This document shows positions 10,303 to 23,080 of a DNA stretch of 64,000 nt, in pieces. Both the position numbers and the translations under genes were made by a program. Numbering within the stretch: position 1 is the stretch's first letter; every line of letters begins with the position of its first letter. Below the pieces are notes generated by a model. That model saw only the letters and a program-made list of their open reading frames with translations. It did no database searches and was not told the DNA's origin. This stretch comes from Halichoerus grypus (taxonomy: Eukaryota; Chordata; Mammalia; Carnivora; Phocidae). The stretch lies in contig NC_135712.1 in assembly GCF_964656455.1 (NCBI RefSeq), positions 66,159,239 to 66,223,238 on the forward strand, read 5' to 3'.

Positions 10303-10487
10303 TTTTTTTTTTTTTAATTTTATTTATTTATTTGAGAGAGAGAGAGAGAGCACAAGCAGGGGAGAGGCAGGCAGAAGCAGGCTCCCCGCTGAGCAGGGAG
10401 CCGGATGTGGGACTCAATCCCAGGACCCTGAGATCATGACCGCAGCCGAAGGCAGACGCTCAACGGACTGAGTCACCCAGGCGCCCT
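10303..10487 (-). repeat. can-SINE in inverted orientation
   Basis: Flanked by GGCAGGGGAT at 10293-10302 and 10488-10497. It is opposite in orientation to the SINE at 9851-10068. Confidence 0.95.
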
Positions 10488-10497
10488 GGCAGGGGAT

Positions 10498-11499
10498 CTT
10501 TTAAAGAAATTTCTACCGAAGACGTTTCACTGCCACTCAAAGTTAAGAATTATTTGAGGTGCCAAAAAGTTTACCGATTGTTGGGTTTTTTTTTAAGTGA
10601 TTAATTTTGATTTTGTAAATTTGTTTTTCGAATATTTAAATGATGTTGCAGTTGTTGATTTTAAGAATCAGAAAAAATTTAAATGTCTGTGTAAGCATTA
10701 CAAAGTCTAGAGAGTAAATTTTGTGTATACCAAGGCCAATTTGGCCTGGGGGCAGAGGAATAAGAGAAGGTAGGAGAGAGGCCAAGGAAAAGGAAGAGGG
10801 AAAAGGTGTAAGAAGAAAATGCAGAAGCCAGAAAATGAATCACAAACAGGCCATGGGAGATTTTGAGCAAGGTGAGGTAGTAGAAAAAAGTAGAGTAGTA
10901 ATTCAATTAACTCCCCAGTATTGAACATACATGATGTATTGTGTACTTTATTCATGGTATGTCATTGGATTTTAATCTCCACAATGACTCTCAGACAGAT
11001 AATATCATTCTGTTTTATAGATAAGATAACTGTGGCTTAAAGAGCCTAAATAACGTGCTAAGATCACACTGTTCATATAGGAGTAAAGCTAAAATCTTTC
11101 TTGCTGCTTTGCTCTGTACCACAAGGTTTCTTCATGTGTGGCATGCCCCCGTGGCTGTGACTTACTGGAAACAGTCACATCCACCCTCCAGCTGGAGTCA
11201 GTCATTATTTATTATTGTTCTTTGAAAATCTAAGTAATCCTCGTCTATGCAGTGCTTACTGGTTCCGGAAACAGCTTTGCTGATTTTATTTCAGAAGATT
11301 AGAATTTAATTTCCAAGGAGAGTCTTTTTCCTTGCAGTAGAATTTTGAAATATTACACATGTATAAAAAAATTCAGAATTTATCCTTTTTGTGAAACTAT
11401 AGCAGTGATACCATTTAATTATGCTAACGCTGCCTGCAGACATCTATAGAACCACAGGCCACTGTCTATATTGTTCTTGTTAAGATTCACTGTTTCACA
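10498..11499. other. Intron 1 segment, mostly unassigned
   Basis: It holds a MIR fossil in reverse at about 10960-11105 ('ttttatagataagataactg', 'aagatcacactg'). The rest shows no gene or recognised repeat. Confidence 0.5.
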
Positions 11500-11642
11500 G
11501 TGCCTGAAAATTGATAATGAACAGAAAATTTTAAAATATAAATGACCAATAAATAATGTGAAATCTCATCAGAAATAAAAGAAATGCTAATTAAAACAGT
11601 GAAATGTTATTTTTCTTTATCAAAATGGCAGGTTTCTTTTTT

Positions 11643-11859
11643 TTTTTTAATTTTTTTATTGTTATGTTAATCCCCATACATTACATCATTAGTTTTAGAT
11701 ATAGTGTTCCATGATTCATTGTTTGTGCATGACACCCAGTGCTCCATGCAGAACGTGCCCTCCTCAATACCCATCACCAGGCTAACCCATCCTCCCACCC
11801 CCCTCCCCTCTAGATCCCTCAGTTTGTTTTTCGGAGTCCATCGTCTCTCATGGTTCTTC
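11643..11859 (-). repeat. Young carnivoran L1 3' end, 5'-truncated
   Basis: It is about 217 bp of L1 3' UTR in reverse, flanked by TGGCAGGTTTCTTTTTT at 11626-11642 and a near copy from 11860. Confidence 0.92.
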
Positions 11860-12021
11860 TGGCAGGTTTCTTTTTTAAAAGTAACTAGCATGTAAGCAAG
11901 AAGCCTACATGTTTCTAAGGAGGGAGGAACATTTATACCCTTATTCCCTGCTGATGGTAATATCTTTCTGGACAAAAATTTGGTGATACAAATCAAAAGC
12001 CCTTAAAATGTATATGTTCTT

Positions 12022-12227
12022 GGGTGCCTGGGTGGCTCAGTTGGTTAAGCGTCTGCCTTCGGCTCAGGTCATGGTCCCGGAGTCCTGGGATCGAGTCCCA
12101 CATCGGGCTCCCGGCTCAGCGGGGAGCCTGCTTCTCCCTCTGACCCTCTCCCCTCTCATGCTGTTTCTCTCTCTCTCTCTCTCTCAAATAAATAAATAAA
12201 TAAAATCTTTAAAAACAACAACAACAA
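12022..12227 (+). repeat. can-SINE with 17-base target-site duplication
   Basis: Flanked by AAAATGTATATGTTCTT at 12005-12021 and 12228-12244. Confidence 0.97.
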
Positions 12228-12889
12228 AAAATGTATATGTTCTTTAACCAAGAAGTTCAAATTTTAGACATTTATTATAAAGACATAATCATATATATTT
12301 GTAAAATTTTAGTGACACAAGTATTTTTATTGGCATTGTTTCTAATAGTGAAAATCTTAGAAACAACTTAAATGTCTTAAAATAGGTAATTGGTTAATTA
12401 TGGAACATCCGTAATGGAATACCATGAATCATTAAAAATTCTACTGTAGAACAATTTTTAATGTGTTTAGCTAAAGAAAAAAAAAGCAGAATGTACAGTG
12501 CTACTACTTTTATGCATGATACCTATATATACACAATGTTAACCAGAAATACAGATGATTTCTATTTTCTACTCTGTGCTTTTGAACTTGGGTCACATTA
12601 GCAGGCAGAAAAATAAAACTAGATAATTAAAAAATAAATCAGTTCTTGGCTTCTCTCAGAAAAGCAGACAGCTGTCTAGTACTACGTGATCACTCATAAT
12701 TTGTGGAATTCCATTTTTAGGGTTTTGGCCTTTTGTGTTTCACTTTTTTCTCACTTGACTCCTCTTCAAAATATACTCGCTAGATCCTAATAGGCTGGTT
12801 TTCATAGAATGTTCTATGTGGAAAGACTGGAGTGCTTACTTCCGTAGTTTACAGATGTGATGGCATGGCCCTGGAGTGAGCTGCCTATT

Positions 12890-13140
12890 GGAAGGAAGAA
12901 CAGGGCAGTGGTTAAGTGGCCATGCTTTGGAACCAGAGTGCTGGGACTTGAATCCTAGGCTCTTCTACTTTCTGGCTGTGTGACCTTGGACAAGTTGCTT
13001 AAAAATTGTGATCCTCAGTTTCTTCTCTGTACAATGGGGATAATTGTGATAAGTCATAAGTGGTTGTGAGAGATAACCCATGTAAAGTGCTTAGAACCTT
13101 GCTCCGATAAGTACTCAGTAATTATTATTAGTTGTTTTTA
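12890..13140 (+). repeat. MIR SINE fossil
   Basis: Core blocks are 'ggctgtgtgaccttggacaa', 'cctcagtttcttctctgta' and 'gtaaagtgcttagaac'. Confidence 0.85.
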
Positions 13141-14242
13141 TTACTATTACTATTAGGATTAAGAACTAAAGGGGAAGTGATTCGTCCAAGATTACCCAAT
13201 TACTTGCTGGCAATGCTAGAACTAGAATTCAGGAAGGTGCAGTACCCTCTGGGCCTGTGAAGACGGCTTGGCTCCCAGTGAAGCTGACCTGAAACAGACA
13301 GAGCCCAAGGACAAGGCCAGCCACTTCCAGGGAATGACTCTGATGACAATGAGAAGACAAATACCAGAAAGGAGGGTGAAGCTAAGAAAGCAGAGAGTCA
13401 TTTTGGTTGCAGGGATGAAGCCAGGAGCAGAGATAATGCAGAAGAGAAGAGATGGCTCAGAGATCTGCAGAGGCTTTTACAGACCTCCAGCTGTGGGTTT
13501 CATGGGGGGGTCAACTTGGTTTAAAGACCCAAGATCTGGGTGATTAAATAGACGGATGGTGGGTGGGGGTGGTTTCCAAGTATAGCTGTGAGAAGATACC
13601 TGACAGAGTAATAACAGAGGATGAGGTAGAAACTAGGAGGGGCCAGAACAAGGAAACCCAGAGCCCAGGTATCCAGCCGTGATTATCTCAAAGTTACAGC
13701 CTAAGTTTGAAGAATAATAAACAAGCAAAGATATGATAAGAATTGACAGGATTTGGTTTCTGAAAGATGTGGAGCTTGGAAGGAGAGATCTAAGTACACA
13801 GTGGCATCCTTCATAAAACGGGGGATATAGGAAGTGGATTGGGTTTGAGCCAGGGGAAAGAGAGAACTGAAGGTAAGTTCATTTTGCTGAATTTGAGATC
13901 CTGTGGAGCAGTTGGATGGTGATGCCCAAGTAGACAAGTGATTATACAGGTGCAAAGCTCAAAAAAGAGGTATAGGTTGGAATAGATGTTAACAGTATTC
14001 AGCATAAGTACAGCTGAAGGCTGAAATTCTCATTGTGGGTGAGCTCACCAGGGAGAGGATGATGGAGTGAGAAGAAGCCAAGGATGGAACGTGGAAAACC
14101 TTGACATTTAAGGAGGGAGATGAGGCTGAAGAGTCCACAATAGACATCACAGAGGGACTAAAGAGATTGGAGCAAAGTACGAGAAAAGCGATGTCATAGA
14201 AACCAAGGGAGGAGATAGATGCAAGCAAGAATAGGACATCCC

Positions 14243-14450
14243 GGGGCGCCTGGGTGGCTCAGTCGTTAAGCGTCTGCCTTCGGCTCAGGTCATGATCCCG
14301 GGGTACTGGGATCGAGCCCCGCATCGGGCTCCCTGCTCAGCAGGAAGCCTGCTTCTTCTTCTCCCACTCCCCCTGCTTGTGTTCCCTCTCTCGCGGTCTC
14401 TCTCTCTCTGTCAAATAAATAAATAAAATCTTAAAAAAAAAAAAAAAAAA
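14243..14450 (+). repeat. can-SINE with target-site duplication
   Basis: Flanked by AATAGGACATCCC at 14230-14242 and 14451-14463; close to the young consensus. Confidence 0.97.
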
Positions 14451-14547
14451 AATAGGACATCCCCAGGGAAAGGCAAACTGTATTTACCAAACTTCTACAT
14501 TGAACAAATGAGCTACAACAGAAAAAAATGTGTCTAAGGACTAAATG

Positions 14548-14945
14548 TTAGTGAATGAATGGTGTCCCCTCAAAATTGATATGTTGAAGTGTTAACCCCA
14601 GTACCTCAGAATGTGACCGTATTTGGAGATAGGGTCTTTACAGTGATAATCAAGTCAAAATGAGGTCATGAGGGTGGGCCCTAATCCCAGATGATAGGTG
14701 TGCTGATAAAGAAGGGAAAATTTAGACAGAGAAACCTGCATAGAGAGAAGACAATGTGAGGAGACATGGAGAAAAGGCCATTCTCAAGCTAAGGAGAGAG
14801 GCCTCGAACAGCTGTCAGAAGGAACCAGCGCTGCCGACACCTTCATTTAAAGCTTCTTGCTTCCAGAACTGTGAGACAGTAAACTTCTGTTGTTTAAGCC
14901 ACAGTTTGTGGTACTTTGTTGCTATGACCCTAGCGAACTAATACA
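14548..14945 (+). repeat. MLT1 MaLR LTR
   Basis: Blocks in order: 'gatatgttgaagtgttaac', 'accgtatttggagatagggt', 'gaggtcatgagggtgggccc', 'ccagaactgtgagacagta', and an end at 'gcgaactaatacag'. Confidence 0.88.
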
Positions 14946-15210
14946 GTTGGTGAGTGTACATAATAATACCCTGGTGAGAAGAGTGCATACAACCAGAGAA
15001 AGGAAACTGGGCATAAGCGTATAGGGGAGGGAGGGAAGATAAAGGATCATGTCACCTAAGCTAACAGAAGGAAAGTATTTCACAAAGCAGAGGGTAGCCA
15101 CAGTGTCAAATTCTGTAGAAAAGTGAAGTAGGAGAATGACTGAAAATGTCAGTCCAGAGGCCTTTGGTGACCTTTGCAGAGATCTCCCAGTTCAGTAGAG
15201 AGAGTAAATC

Positions 15211-16090
15211 ATCATCAAGAGAGCTGAGAATACAGAGACAGCACAGGGACCACTCCTGCAAACATTTGGTGATGAAAGGAGACCTCCTCTCTGGACCAAA
15301 CTCACCCCTGCTATCCATAACAGCCACGTGGAAACAACCAAGAGTCCAGTCAGCCAGACCTGGAGTTTTCCTTCCTCTACCTTAATTGCTAAAAATGCAG
15401 ATACTTTTCCCCACCAAACTGGTTTGAGAAGGCTTTCAGGAAGAAAAGGATTTTTGCAGCTATCATTTTACGAATTAGATTTTTAGTACTGACACAGATT
15501 CCATTCTATTTTGTAAAGCCATAAGAAAGTTATTATTTGAGCCTTCTCAGAGATGAAAACTGCGGTGAATCTGGCGATGTAAAGAAGAAAACAAACACAA
15601 GTGGAATTTTGGGGCTCACTCATCATTTAAACAGAAAAATATAGTAGCACTTGAATAAAGAAGTATCAAAGCATTTTCTTAGAAAGTTCTGAAGTCAAAA
15701 TGAGTCTAAAATTTGCTTTCTACAGTCTCAGGGATATCGGTCCGACAATCCAAATGTCACAGTTCTATATTATAGGGGATCAAATTAATCCAATTTGACT
15801 GTACTAAAAGATCTAATAAAAATAAAAGTAATTAATAGTTAAGTAAACGAACTAGTATCAGCCAGAAACTAACCATGGGATAAGATCCGAAAAAATAACT
15901 ACCCAAAAGATAAACCTAGATCATCACCCTTATGTTGCAACTATTTTCAACCAAGAAAACAATAAATCTTTATCAAGAACCTGATTGTTTTAAGGAACCG
16001 GGTAAAATACAGAAAAAAAAAAAAGCCAACATGTCATCTTTATAGTGTAGTTAGGAAGACAGACCAACAATTATAAAATGAGAAAAGCAT
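15211..16090. other. Intron 1 segment, nothing recognised
   Basis: AT-rich intronic DNA without a supported gene or clear repeat. Confidence 0.5.
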
Positions 16091-16165
16091 AGAACACTAC
16101 ATCAAAAACTAATGATGTACTGTATGGTGACTAACATAATTTAAAAAAATTAAAAAATAAAATCG
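16091..16165 (+). repeat. Very short L1 3' end
   Basis: 'gaacactacatcaaaaacta' plus 'atgatgtactgtatggtg' and an A-rich tail; about 75 bp, extreme 5' truncation. Confidence 0.8.
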
Positions 16166-16286
16166 CAAAGCAATCCAATGCAGTTAATAACTAAGCTATT
16201 TTAAAAAATAAATATAAATGACAAAAAATGATCCTTTTTGCTAGGTATTAAAGAAATGCCAGTTCAAGCTCCAATGAGATATTTTC

Positions 16287-16476
16287 TTTTTTTTTTTAAA
16301 GATTTAATATTTTTTATTTGAGAGAGAGAGAGAGAGCATGAGAGGGGGGAGGGTCAGAGGGAGAAGCAGACTCCCCGCCAAGCAGGGAGCTCGATATGGG
16401 ACTCAATCCCGGGACTCCAGGATCATGACCTGAGCCAAAGGCAGTCGCTTAACTGACCGAGCCACCCAGGTGCCCC
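16287..16476 (-). repeat. can-SINE, antisense
   Basis: Flanked by CTCCAATGAGATATTTTC (16269-16286) and a near copy from 16477. Confidence 0.93.
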
Positions 16477-17532
16477 TCCAATGAGGTATTTTCATTTATC
16501 AGATTAAACAGTAAACAATCCAATTCGAAAATGGGCAAAAGATATACAAGACATTTTCTCAAAGAGGACATTCAGATGACAAATAAGCACATGAAAAGAT
16601 GCTTAACATCATTAGCCATTATGAGAATGAAAATTAAACCCAGAGTGAGGTATCACTACACATCTAGTAGAATGGCTAAAAAAAATAATGGTAACATCAA
16701 ATACTTGCAGAATGCAGAGAAACTGGATCATTCATATTTTGCTGTTGGGAGTGTTAAATTGTACAGCCACTCTGGAAAACAGTTGGACAATTTCTTACAA
16801 AACTAAACATACACTTACCATATGACCCAGCAGTTGCAGTCTTGGGCATTTACCCCGAGAAATAAAAAACCTATGTTCACACAAAACCACGACATGAATA
16901 TTCATACCAGACTTATTCATAATAGTCAAAAACTGGGGGGAAGAATATCCATCACTGAGTGAATGGTTAAACAAACTGTGGTATATATGTACCATGGAAC
17001 ACTACTCAGCAATAAAAGGAAAGAACTACCGATATACACAAAAACTTGGATGAATCTCCAGAGAATTATGCAAAGTGAAAATGCCAATCCCAAAATGTTA
17101 CATATCATATGATTCCATTTATATGTCATTCTTGAAATAACAAAATCATAAAGACAAGAAAGCAGATCGATGGTTTAGCCATGGGTGCTGGAGAAAGGAG
17201 CAGGTATGCAGCTACAAAGGGTTAGCACAGGGGAGCCTTGTGGTAATGAAATATTTCCTTATTACATGAATGACAATTGTTACATGAATTTCCACATGTG
17301 ATAAAATTGCATAGAACTACATAAAACATAAAACTGGTGAAATCTAAATAAACTCTGTGGATACACCAATGTCCATTTCCTGGTTTTTAACTGTTGTACC
17401 GCAGTTATACAAGACGTTACCATTGGGGGGAAGTGGGTGAAGGGTACACAAGACCTCCTTATACGTTTCTTTTCAACTTTATTGGCAACTTAAATTAATT
17501 CAAAATAAAACATTTAAAAAGTAATTTAAAGA

Positions 17533-18435
17533 TACAACTCAACACCCAAAAAACAAATAATCCAATTAAAAAAATGGGCAGAAGACATGAACAGACGCTT
17601 CTCGAAAGACGTACAAATGACCAACAGACACATGAAAAGATGCTCAATGTCACTCTTTATCAGGGAAATGCAAATCAAAACTACAATGAGGTATCACCTC
17701 ACACCTGTCAGATGGCTACAATCAAAAACACAAGAAACAAGTGTTAGCAAAAATGTGGAGAAAAAGGAACGCTTGTGCACTGTTTAGTAGGAATGCAAAC
17801 TAGTACAGCACTGTAGAAAACAGTATGGAAGTTCCTCAAAGAGTTAAAAATGGAACCTCCCTATGATCCAGTAATCGCACGACTGGGTATTTACCTCCAA
17901 AATATAAAAACGCTAATTCAAAGGGATAGATGCACCCCTGTTTATTGCAGCATTATTTGCAATAGCCAAATTATGGAAGCAGCCCAAGTGTCCATCGATA
18001 GATGAATAGATAAAGAAGATGTGGATAAAGAAAATATGTATTCAATGGAATATTACTCGGCCATAAAAAAGAATTAAATCTTGCCATTTGCAACAACATG
18101 GATGGAGCTAGAGAGTATTATGCTGAGTGAAATAAGTCAGAGAAAGATAAATTCCATGTGATGTCACTCATATGTGGAATTTAAGGAACAAAACAAACAA
18201 GCAAAGGGAAAAAAGAGACAAACCAAGAAACAGATTCTTAACTCAGAGAACAAGCTGATGGTTACCAGAGGGGAGATGGGAGGGGGAGATGGGTGAAACA
18301 GGTGATGGAGATTAAAGAGTACACTTATAAGCACTGAGTAATGTATAGAATTGTTGCATCATTATATTGTACACCTGAAACTAATATAACACTGTATATT
18401 AACAATACTTGAAATAAAATTAAAAACTTAATTTA
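17533..18435 (+). repeat. 5'-truncated L1 with target-site duplication
   Basis: A 903-bp L1 3' end is flanked by AAAAAGTAATTTAAAGA at 17516-17532 and 18436-18452. It is therefore a discrete insertion into older L1 sequence. Confidence 0.85.
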
Positions 18436-18575
18436 AAAAAGTAATTTAAAGAAACCCAAAATGTTCATCTTCACTAAATATTAAAGAAACGCTAATGCAA
18501 ACACCAATGAAATATTTTTATTTATCAAATTAACAATTTGTGTTTTGTTGGGGTGGAGATAATAATGCTGATGAG

Positions 18576-18736
18576 GGGTACCTGGGTGGCTCAGTCACTT
18601 AATTGACTTCGGCTCAAGACATGATCTCAGGGTCGTAAGAGCCCTGTGTCGGGCTCCACACCCTGCTTAGGATTCTCTCTCTGCCTCTGCCCCTCCCCTG
18701 TTCACTCTCTCTTTCTCTCTCTCTCTAATAATAATA
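18576..18736 (+). repeat. Older can-SINE subtype
   Basis: Head 'gggtacctgggtggctcagt', then 'gggctccacaccctgcttag' and a TC-rich tail. Flanks AATAATGCTGATGAG and AACAATGATAATGAG may be a worn duplication. Confidence 0.85.
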
Positions 18737-18900
18737 ACAATGATAATGAGTGCACAAGAAGAATGGTGCTTTCATATACTATTGATTGTGGGATTATGAA
18801 TGACTCTAACCTTTCTGGAAAGCAATTTGCCAACTATAAGAAGCTTAAAAATGCTTAAAAACACCTATTCTGGCCAACTGCCTATTTCTCTATTCTTAAT

Positions 18901-20789
18901 AATTTTTCAGTTCATTCAGCACCTTTGTTCCAGGCCCTTGGCTACACATTAGAAATATGCCAAAATGAGTAACATGATTTCTCAAGGTAAATATATCAAA
19001 TATGATGATTTTTAAAAAGTAACAGTGAAGTGTGCGCGGTTCCACGTAGCTGCTTTCCATTTGTCCGTAGGCAGTATGCCTTGGCTAAGTGCCAGAGTTT
19101 TGAGTCAGTCCGGCTGGTGTCAAATAATAAGTAGTTAATGAGTAGTTCTCTGTTTACCAGCAGTGTCACCTTGGGGAAGCTACCTCGCCCCCTCAACTTC
19201 AGTGCCTTCATCTGAAAAATGTGGGAATGAGTACTTACCAATGCCATGAGGCTTATAGAAATTTATAGTGGATGTGAAGTCTCATGGAAATAAAATATTT
19301 CAGGCTTCACATTCTTTTCTTTAAATCTATTGTTTTCTATATTTTAAATTGTCCTAAATTTCTTTAGCTCTGCGTTTTCTGATTCAGTTCTAGCAAATGG
19401 ATTCTTACTTAAAACCCAGAAGTCACTATAGTAAACCTCTAATTATAGATAAGAGAAGGGCAGGCTCAATGCAGGTGAAAAAGGTGAAAGCCAAACAACA
19501 AAGCCACATAAAATATATTTTATGTAAGGTAGGATGTCAAAAACATTAAAATAAAATCCTGTCCTATAGTTGGTAATTATGTATGTCTTCACGAAGCAAT
19601 GAAAGCCCTGTTTTAGCCTTCTGGACTCAAATATGTTACATCTGCTAATGTCTGCTCTGAATTTATAGACTTGTTTGCTTATTAGTCATCATGGGTAACG
19701 TATTCAAATTTGCACTTCTAATTCTAGAAGATTTTTAAACTACCACTTTTGTTTATCATAAAAATGCTTATTCCTCTTCTGTAATAATTTCACCTTTAAG
19801 AATACAGATAAATAATAAGAGACATGGAAAAGATTTGTGTACAAAAATGTTTATTATAGCATTATTTAATATAATGAAAAATAAGAATCAACCTAAATTT
19901 TTCATAGTAGGTTAATAGTTAAGTAAATTAAAATGAAGTTGATGATGTGTGTGTGTGTTTGTGTGGGTGTTGATGACTTTTTAATGACAGAAGGAATCAT
20001 AAGCCCGTGGAATTATAAGGAAAATAATGCATAGAAACAACATAGCAAGCAAGTATGTAAAAATAGTCATAGTTGTTACCTCTAGATTGGTGGGATTACA
20101 GAAATAGGTTTTTTTTTTCCTTTGAAATTGCTAAATCTACAGTGAATTTATATCGCTCTGCTAAGCAGGATGAAATCAAGTTAAAAAGCCGTCTAGTGGT
20201 GAGGTACAATCTCTAAGTCAGGAGTGGCAAACATAGAATGCCCACAGAGACCCTCAGATGACAGAAGTGTGATGCAGGCCTATAGTTTATTATACCCTCA
20301 TGGTGCATGAATGGTGGAAACTTCATTACACAAGCAGATGAGCCCCATGTTGAGCAAAGCTTCTGGTCACCACTCTGTTGTCTTTTGTGCAGGAGTGTGG
20401 TCCAGTACAACCTAATCTTATTTTTTGAGAGAAGTTAGGAAGGTGGACTTACAGGTGAAATCTCCTGATTTTTATGTAATGCCTCAATGTCTAGAGGGGC
20501 AGGTTTGGCTCAGGCCACCAGTTTTGACCTCTGACCTCTGTTAGTGTAACAGAGGTTCAGAGGAGAGTGAGATCATTGTGGAGGGGGTGGTTTAAGAATA
20601 TATCGCATTCCAGGCTGCAGTGAATCAGGGCTAGAAAAAAGGGAGCTAAGACTATTAGCTTATTCACTTATTCAATAAAGTTTTATTTAATGTTGAGAAA
20701 ATGAAGACGAATCAGATAAAGATCCTACTTGGCAGCTGCTAAGGGAGAAGGTCTCACCATAGCTAACACTTCTTACCACGTGGAAGGCA
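18901..20789. other. Intron 1 segment with weak fossils
   Basis: About 19105-19300 resembles a MIR and about 19795-20170 an old sense L1. No gene or exon is supported. Confidence 0.4.
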
Positions 20790-20985
20790 TTATGGCATAC
20801 TATATCACATCATATATTATTTCATTTAATCCTTACAACTCCAGGAGGTAGATAATATTATTATCCCCCATTTTCCACAAGTGAAAACTAAATCTTAGAG
20901 ATGTTAAATAACTTGTCCAGGTCACATAGCTGATACAGAGCCAGGATTCCAGATCCCAGTCTAATTCTAGACCAAAGCTCTGAGC
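20790..20985 (-). repeat. MIR SINE fossil, antisense
   Basis: 'cattttccacaagtgaaaac' through 'ataacttgtccaggtcacat' and 'gagccaggattcc' are reversed MIR blocks. Confidence 0.85.
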
Positions 20986-21224
20986 AAGCATTATGAGACC
21001 ATATATTATGGGAGATCAGGGGAGGATGAGATTACTCTTAGCAGCAAGACAGATCTGTGGGTGGAAAGAGAGAGCTGTGTGGTGTCAGGGTCCAAAACAA
21101 GCTCTGGCAACCAAGTGATAAAGCTAAGAATTAGGGAGCAATGGTCCTAGGGCAGAGGTTGAAAACTAAAGGTTGGTAGGCCAAAAATAGTACACACATA
21201 GATTGTAATCTTTAAAAATTATTA

Positions 21225-21665
21225 TTCAGCCATCAGAAAGGATGAATACCCGCCATTTGCATCAACATGGATGGAACTGGGGGGAATTATGCTACGTGAA
21301 ATAAGTCAAGCAGGGAAAATTATCATATGGTTTCACTCATATGTGGAACATAAGAAATAGCATGGAGGACCACAGGGGAAGGGAGGGAAAACTGAATGGA
21401 AAGAAATCAGAGAGGGAGACAAACCATGAGAGACTCTGGACTCTGGGAACCAAACTGAGGGTTACAGAAGTAAGGGGAATGGGGGGACGGAGTAACTGGG
21501 TGATGGGTATTAAGGAGGGCATGGATGGTGAGGAGCACTGGGTGTTAACACACAACTAATGAATTGTTGAACACTATATCAAAAACTAATGATGTACTAT
21601 ATGTTGGCTAATTGAACATAATAAAAAATAAATTAATTTTAAAAATAAAAATAAATAAAAAATTA
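21225..21665 (+). repeat. Carnivoran L1 3' end, sense
   Basis: It starts near 'tattattcagccatcagaaa' and includes 'aacatggatggaactggggg', 'gggtgatgggtattaaggag' and 'aaaactaatgatgta'. It ends in an A-rich tail. Confidence 0.92.
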
Positions 21666-22635
21666 AAATTAAAAAAAACCCTTAAATTATAATTAGTTAC
21701 CAATACTTAAAAAATCTGGAGAATTCACGTAAATCAGAATACCCAGTAACACTGGGCCCACATTCCCATATGGTAACAACTGGTGAATCTGGAAGAGGCT
21801 GCTCAACTTCCAGTGGGGTATAAGTTCTCCTCCTATGTGGCCTACTTTGCTCATTGATTTTCATTACCTGCCAGGACCCTGCAGGCCCTTGAGTCTAAAA
21901 GCCTTGGCCTAGATAGTGAAGCATCAGCAGGTGGGAAGGAATAACCAAATGGAATAAGACAGGTGAAAGCTGGGAGTTACAGAAGCTAGGGGTTTTGAGA
22001 ATGTGAACCCAGCAAGGCACTTCCCCCAGGGCACCAGATCCTAAGGCAGAGAGCATTACCTCTTCCCTTCTGACTGGGCTGGAAGTGGTCCCAAGATCTT
22101 TGCTTGGGGGTTGGAAGGAAGTGGATTGGTAGAGAGAGGGGAACTTGAGTGAGGGCTCAGTGGAGAGGTGGAAATTTGAGGGACATGGAGAATTTAGACA
22201 GCAGGGAGCGGAATAGTTAATATGTCCATGCAGTGGCTCACCCAAGATTGTGTTTTCAAGAGAATTCTCTGGCTTGTTAAGTGTTCATGGTTGTCCGGGA
22301 AAAAAAAAAGTTAGAAAACAAATGCAAACTCGGTCTCTGTAATGCCTCTAGTTGTGTTTTCACACATACGGGCAGGGGGATCCCTTTGTACACCACTTAG
22401 GTATTGATCTGAGCGTCCTATTTAGTTCTGGGGGACCTGAGGAAAAACATTTCCTTGGATTAAAGGAACTTTGGGCAGGTTACTTGCTTCTCTAAAGCCT
22501 GTTTCTTCATCTGTTAGAAGGTTTAATAGTTTCCAGTTTTCAGAGAGTAAGGATTAAGTGAGTGAATGGAGGAATATGAAGTACATGGCTGAGAGCAGGA
22601 AGGAATAAGTGATTGCTATGATGAGCAGCATGGGG
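21666..22635. other. Intron 1 segment, nothing recognised
   Basis: Mixed-composition intronic DNA. A 116-codon antisense ORF at 21895-22245 has no recognisable domain and I do not accept it as a gene. Confidence 0.5.
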
Positions 22636-22639
22636 GCTG

Positions 22640-22790
22640 GGAACCTTATATAGGTGTTGTCCCTGAATCTTTACAATAACCATATAAATTAGGTATTATT
22701 TTCCCCATTGAAAAAAAATGAGGAAATTGAGGTTTAGAGAGGTTTAGTAACTTACTCAAGGTTGCAAAATTAGTAAAAGGTAGAGTGGAG
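22640..22790 (-). repeat. MIR SINE fossil, antisense
   Basis: 'aatgaggaaattgaggttta' and 'gtaacttactcaaggttgca' are reversed MIR. Confidence 0.8.
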
Positions 22791-22904
22791 AGACTTACAT
22801 AAAAAGAGCCAAAACCGCACCAGAAAAGTACACTGACATTCTAATCATAGTCATATAGCATTATCAGGTAGAAATGAAAACAGATTCAATTCTATATCTT
22901 GCTA

Positions 22905-23080
22905 AAACCTTGAGATCACCAGCTGTGTGTCCCTAGGCAAGTGGCCTAACTTCTCTGAAACTCAGTTTCCCTATCTGTAAATCTTTGTACATTTATTATA
23001 TAGATTAAATGAAGTAATGCACTTAAAGTACTCAGCAGAATAGCTAGCTTATAAGTGATTGGTTAACAGATATTAACTTT
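22905..23080 (+). repeat. MIR SINE fossil
   Basis: 'ggcaagtggcctaacttctc' and 'actcagtttccctatctgta' are MIR core text. Confidence 0.85.

Larger units (their letters stand above)
11500..12640 (+). repeat. Old L1 3' fragment with L1 and SINE insertions
   Basis: Degenerate sense L1 text ('aaagaaatgctaattaaaac', 'gaataccatgaatcatt') is split by the insertions at 11643-11859 and 12022-12227. Confidence 0.55.
13141..15210 (-). repeat. Probable L2 fossil in reverse, with MLT1 and SINE inserted
   Basis: Purine-rich text such as 'cacagtgtcaaattctgtag' near 15099-15118 reads in reverse like the L2 reverse-transcriptase FDTV region. The assignment is by eye. The rest of this stretch (about 13141-13900) is unassigned and has no supported gene. 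Confidence 0.45.
16215..18900 (+). repeat. Cluster of L1 3' halves in the same orientation
   Basis: At least three sense L1 segments follow one another: about 16500-17515, 17533-18435 and 18453-18900. Each carries recognisable L1 end text ('catgaaaagatgct', 'tttattgcagcattatttgc', 'gaaataagtcag'). All are broken. Confidence 0.75.

Noticed and set aside
11667..11996. 109-codon antisense ORF
   Set aside because: It spans the reversed L1 3' UTR at 11643-11859 and its flank. Similar frames occur at the other L1 ends (5402, 21341, 39249).
13268..13543. 91-codon ORF
   Set aside because: Lies in purine-rich DNA near an L2-like fossil; no domain, no splice context, no start-site support.
21895..22245. 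116-codon antisense ORF in intron 1
   Set aside because: No recognised domain or splice signals; Pro/Ser/Leu bias fits chance reading of GC-richer DNA.
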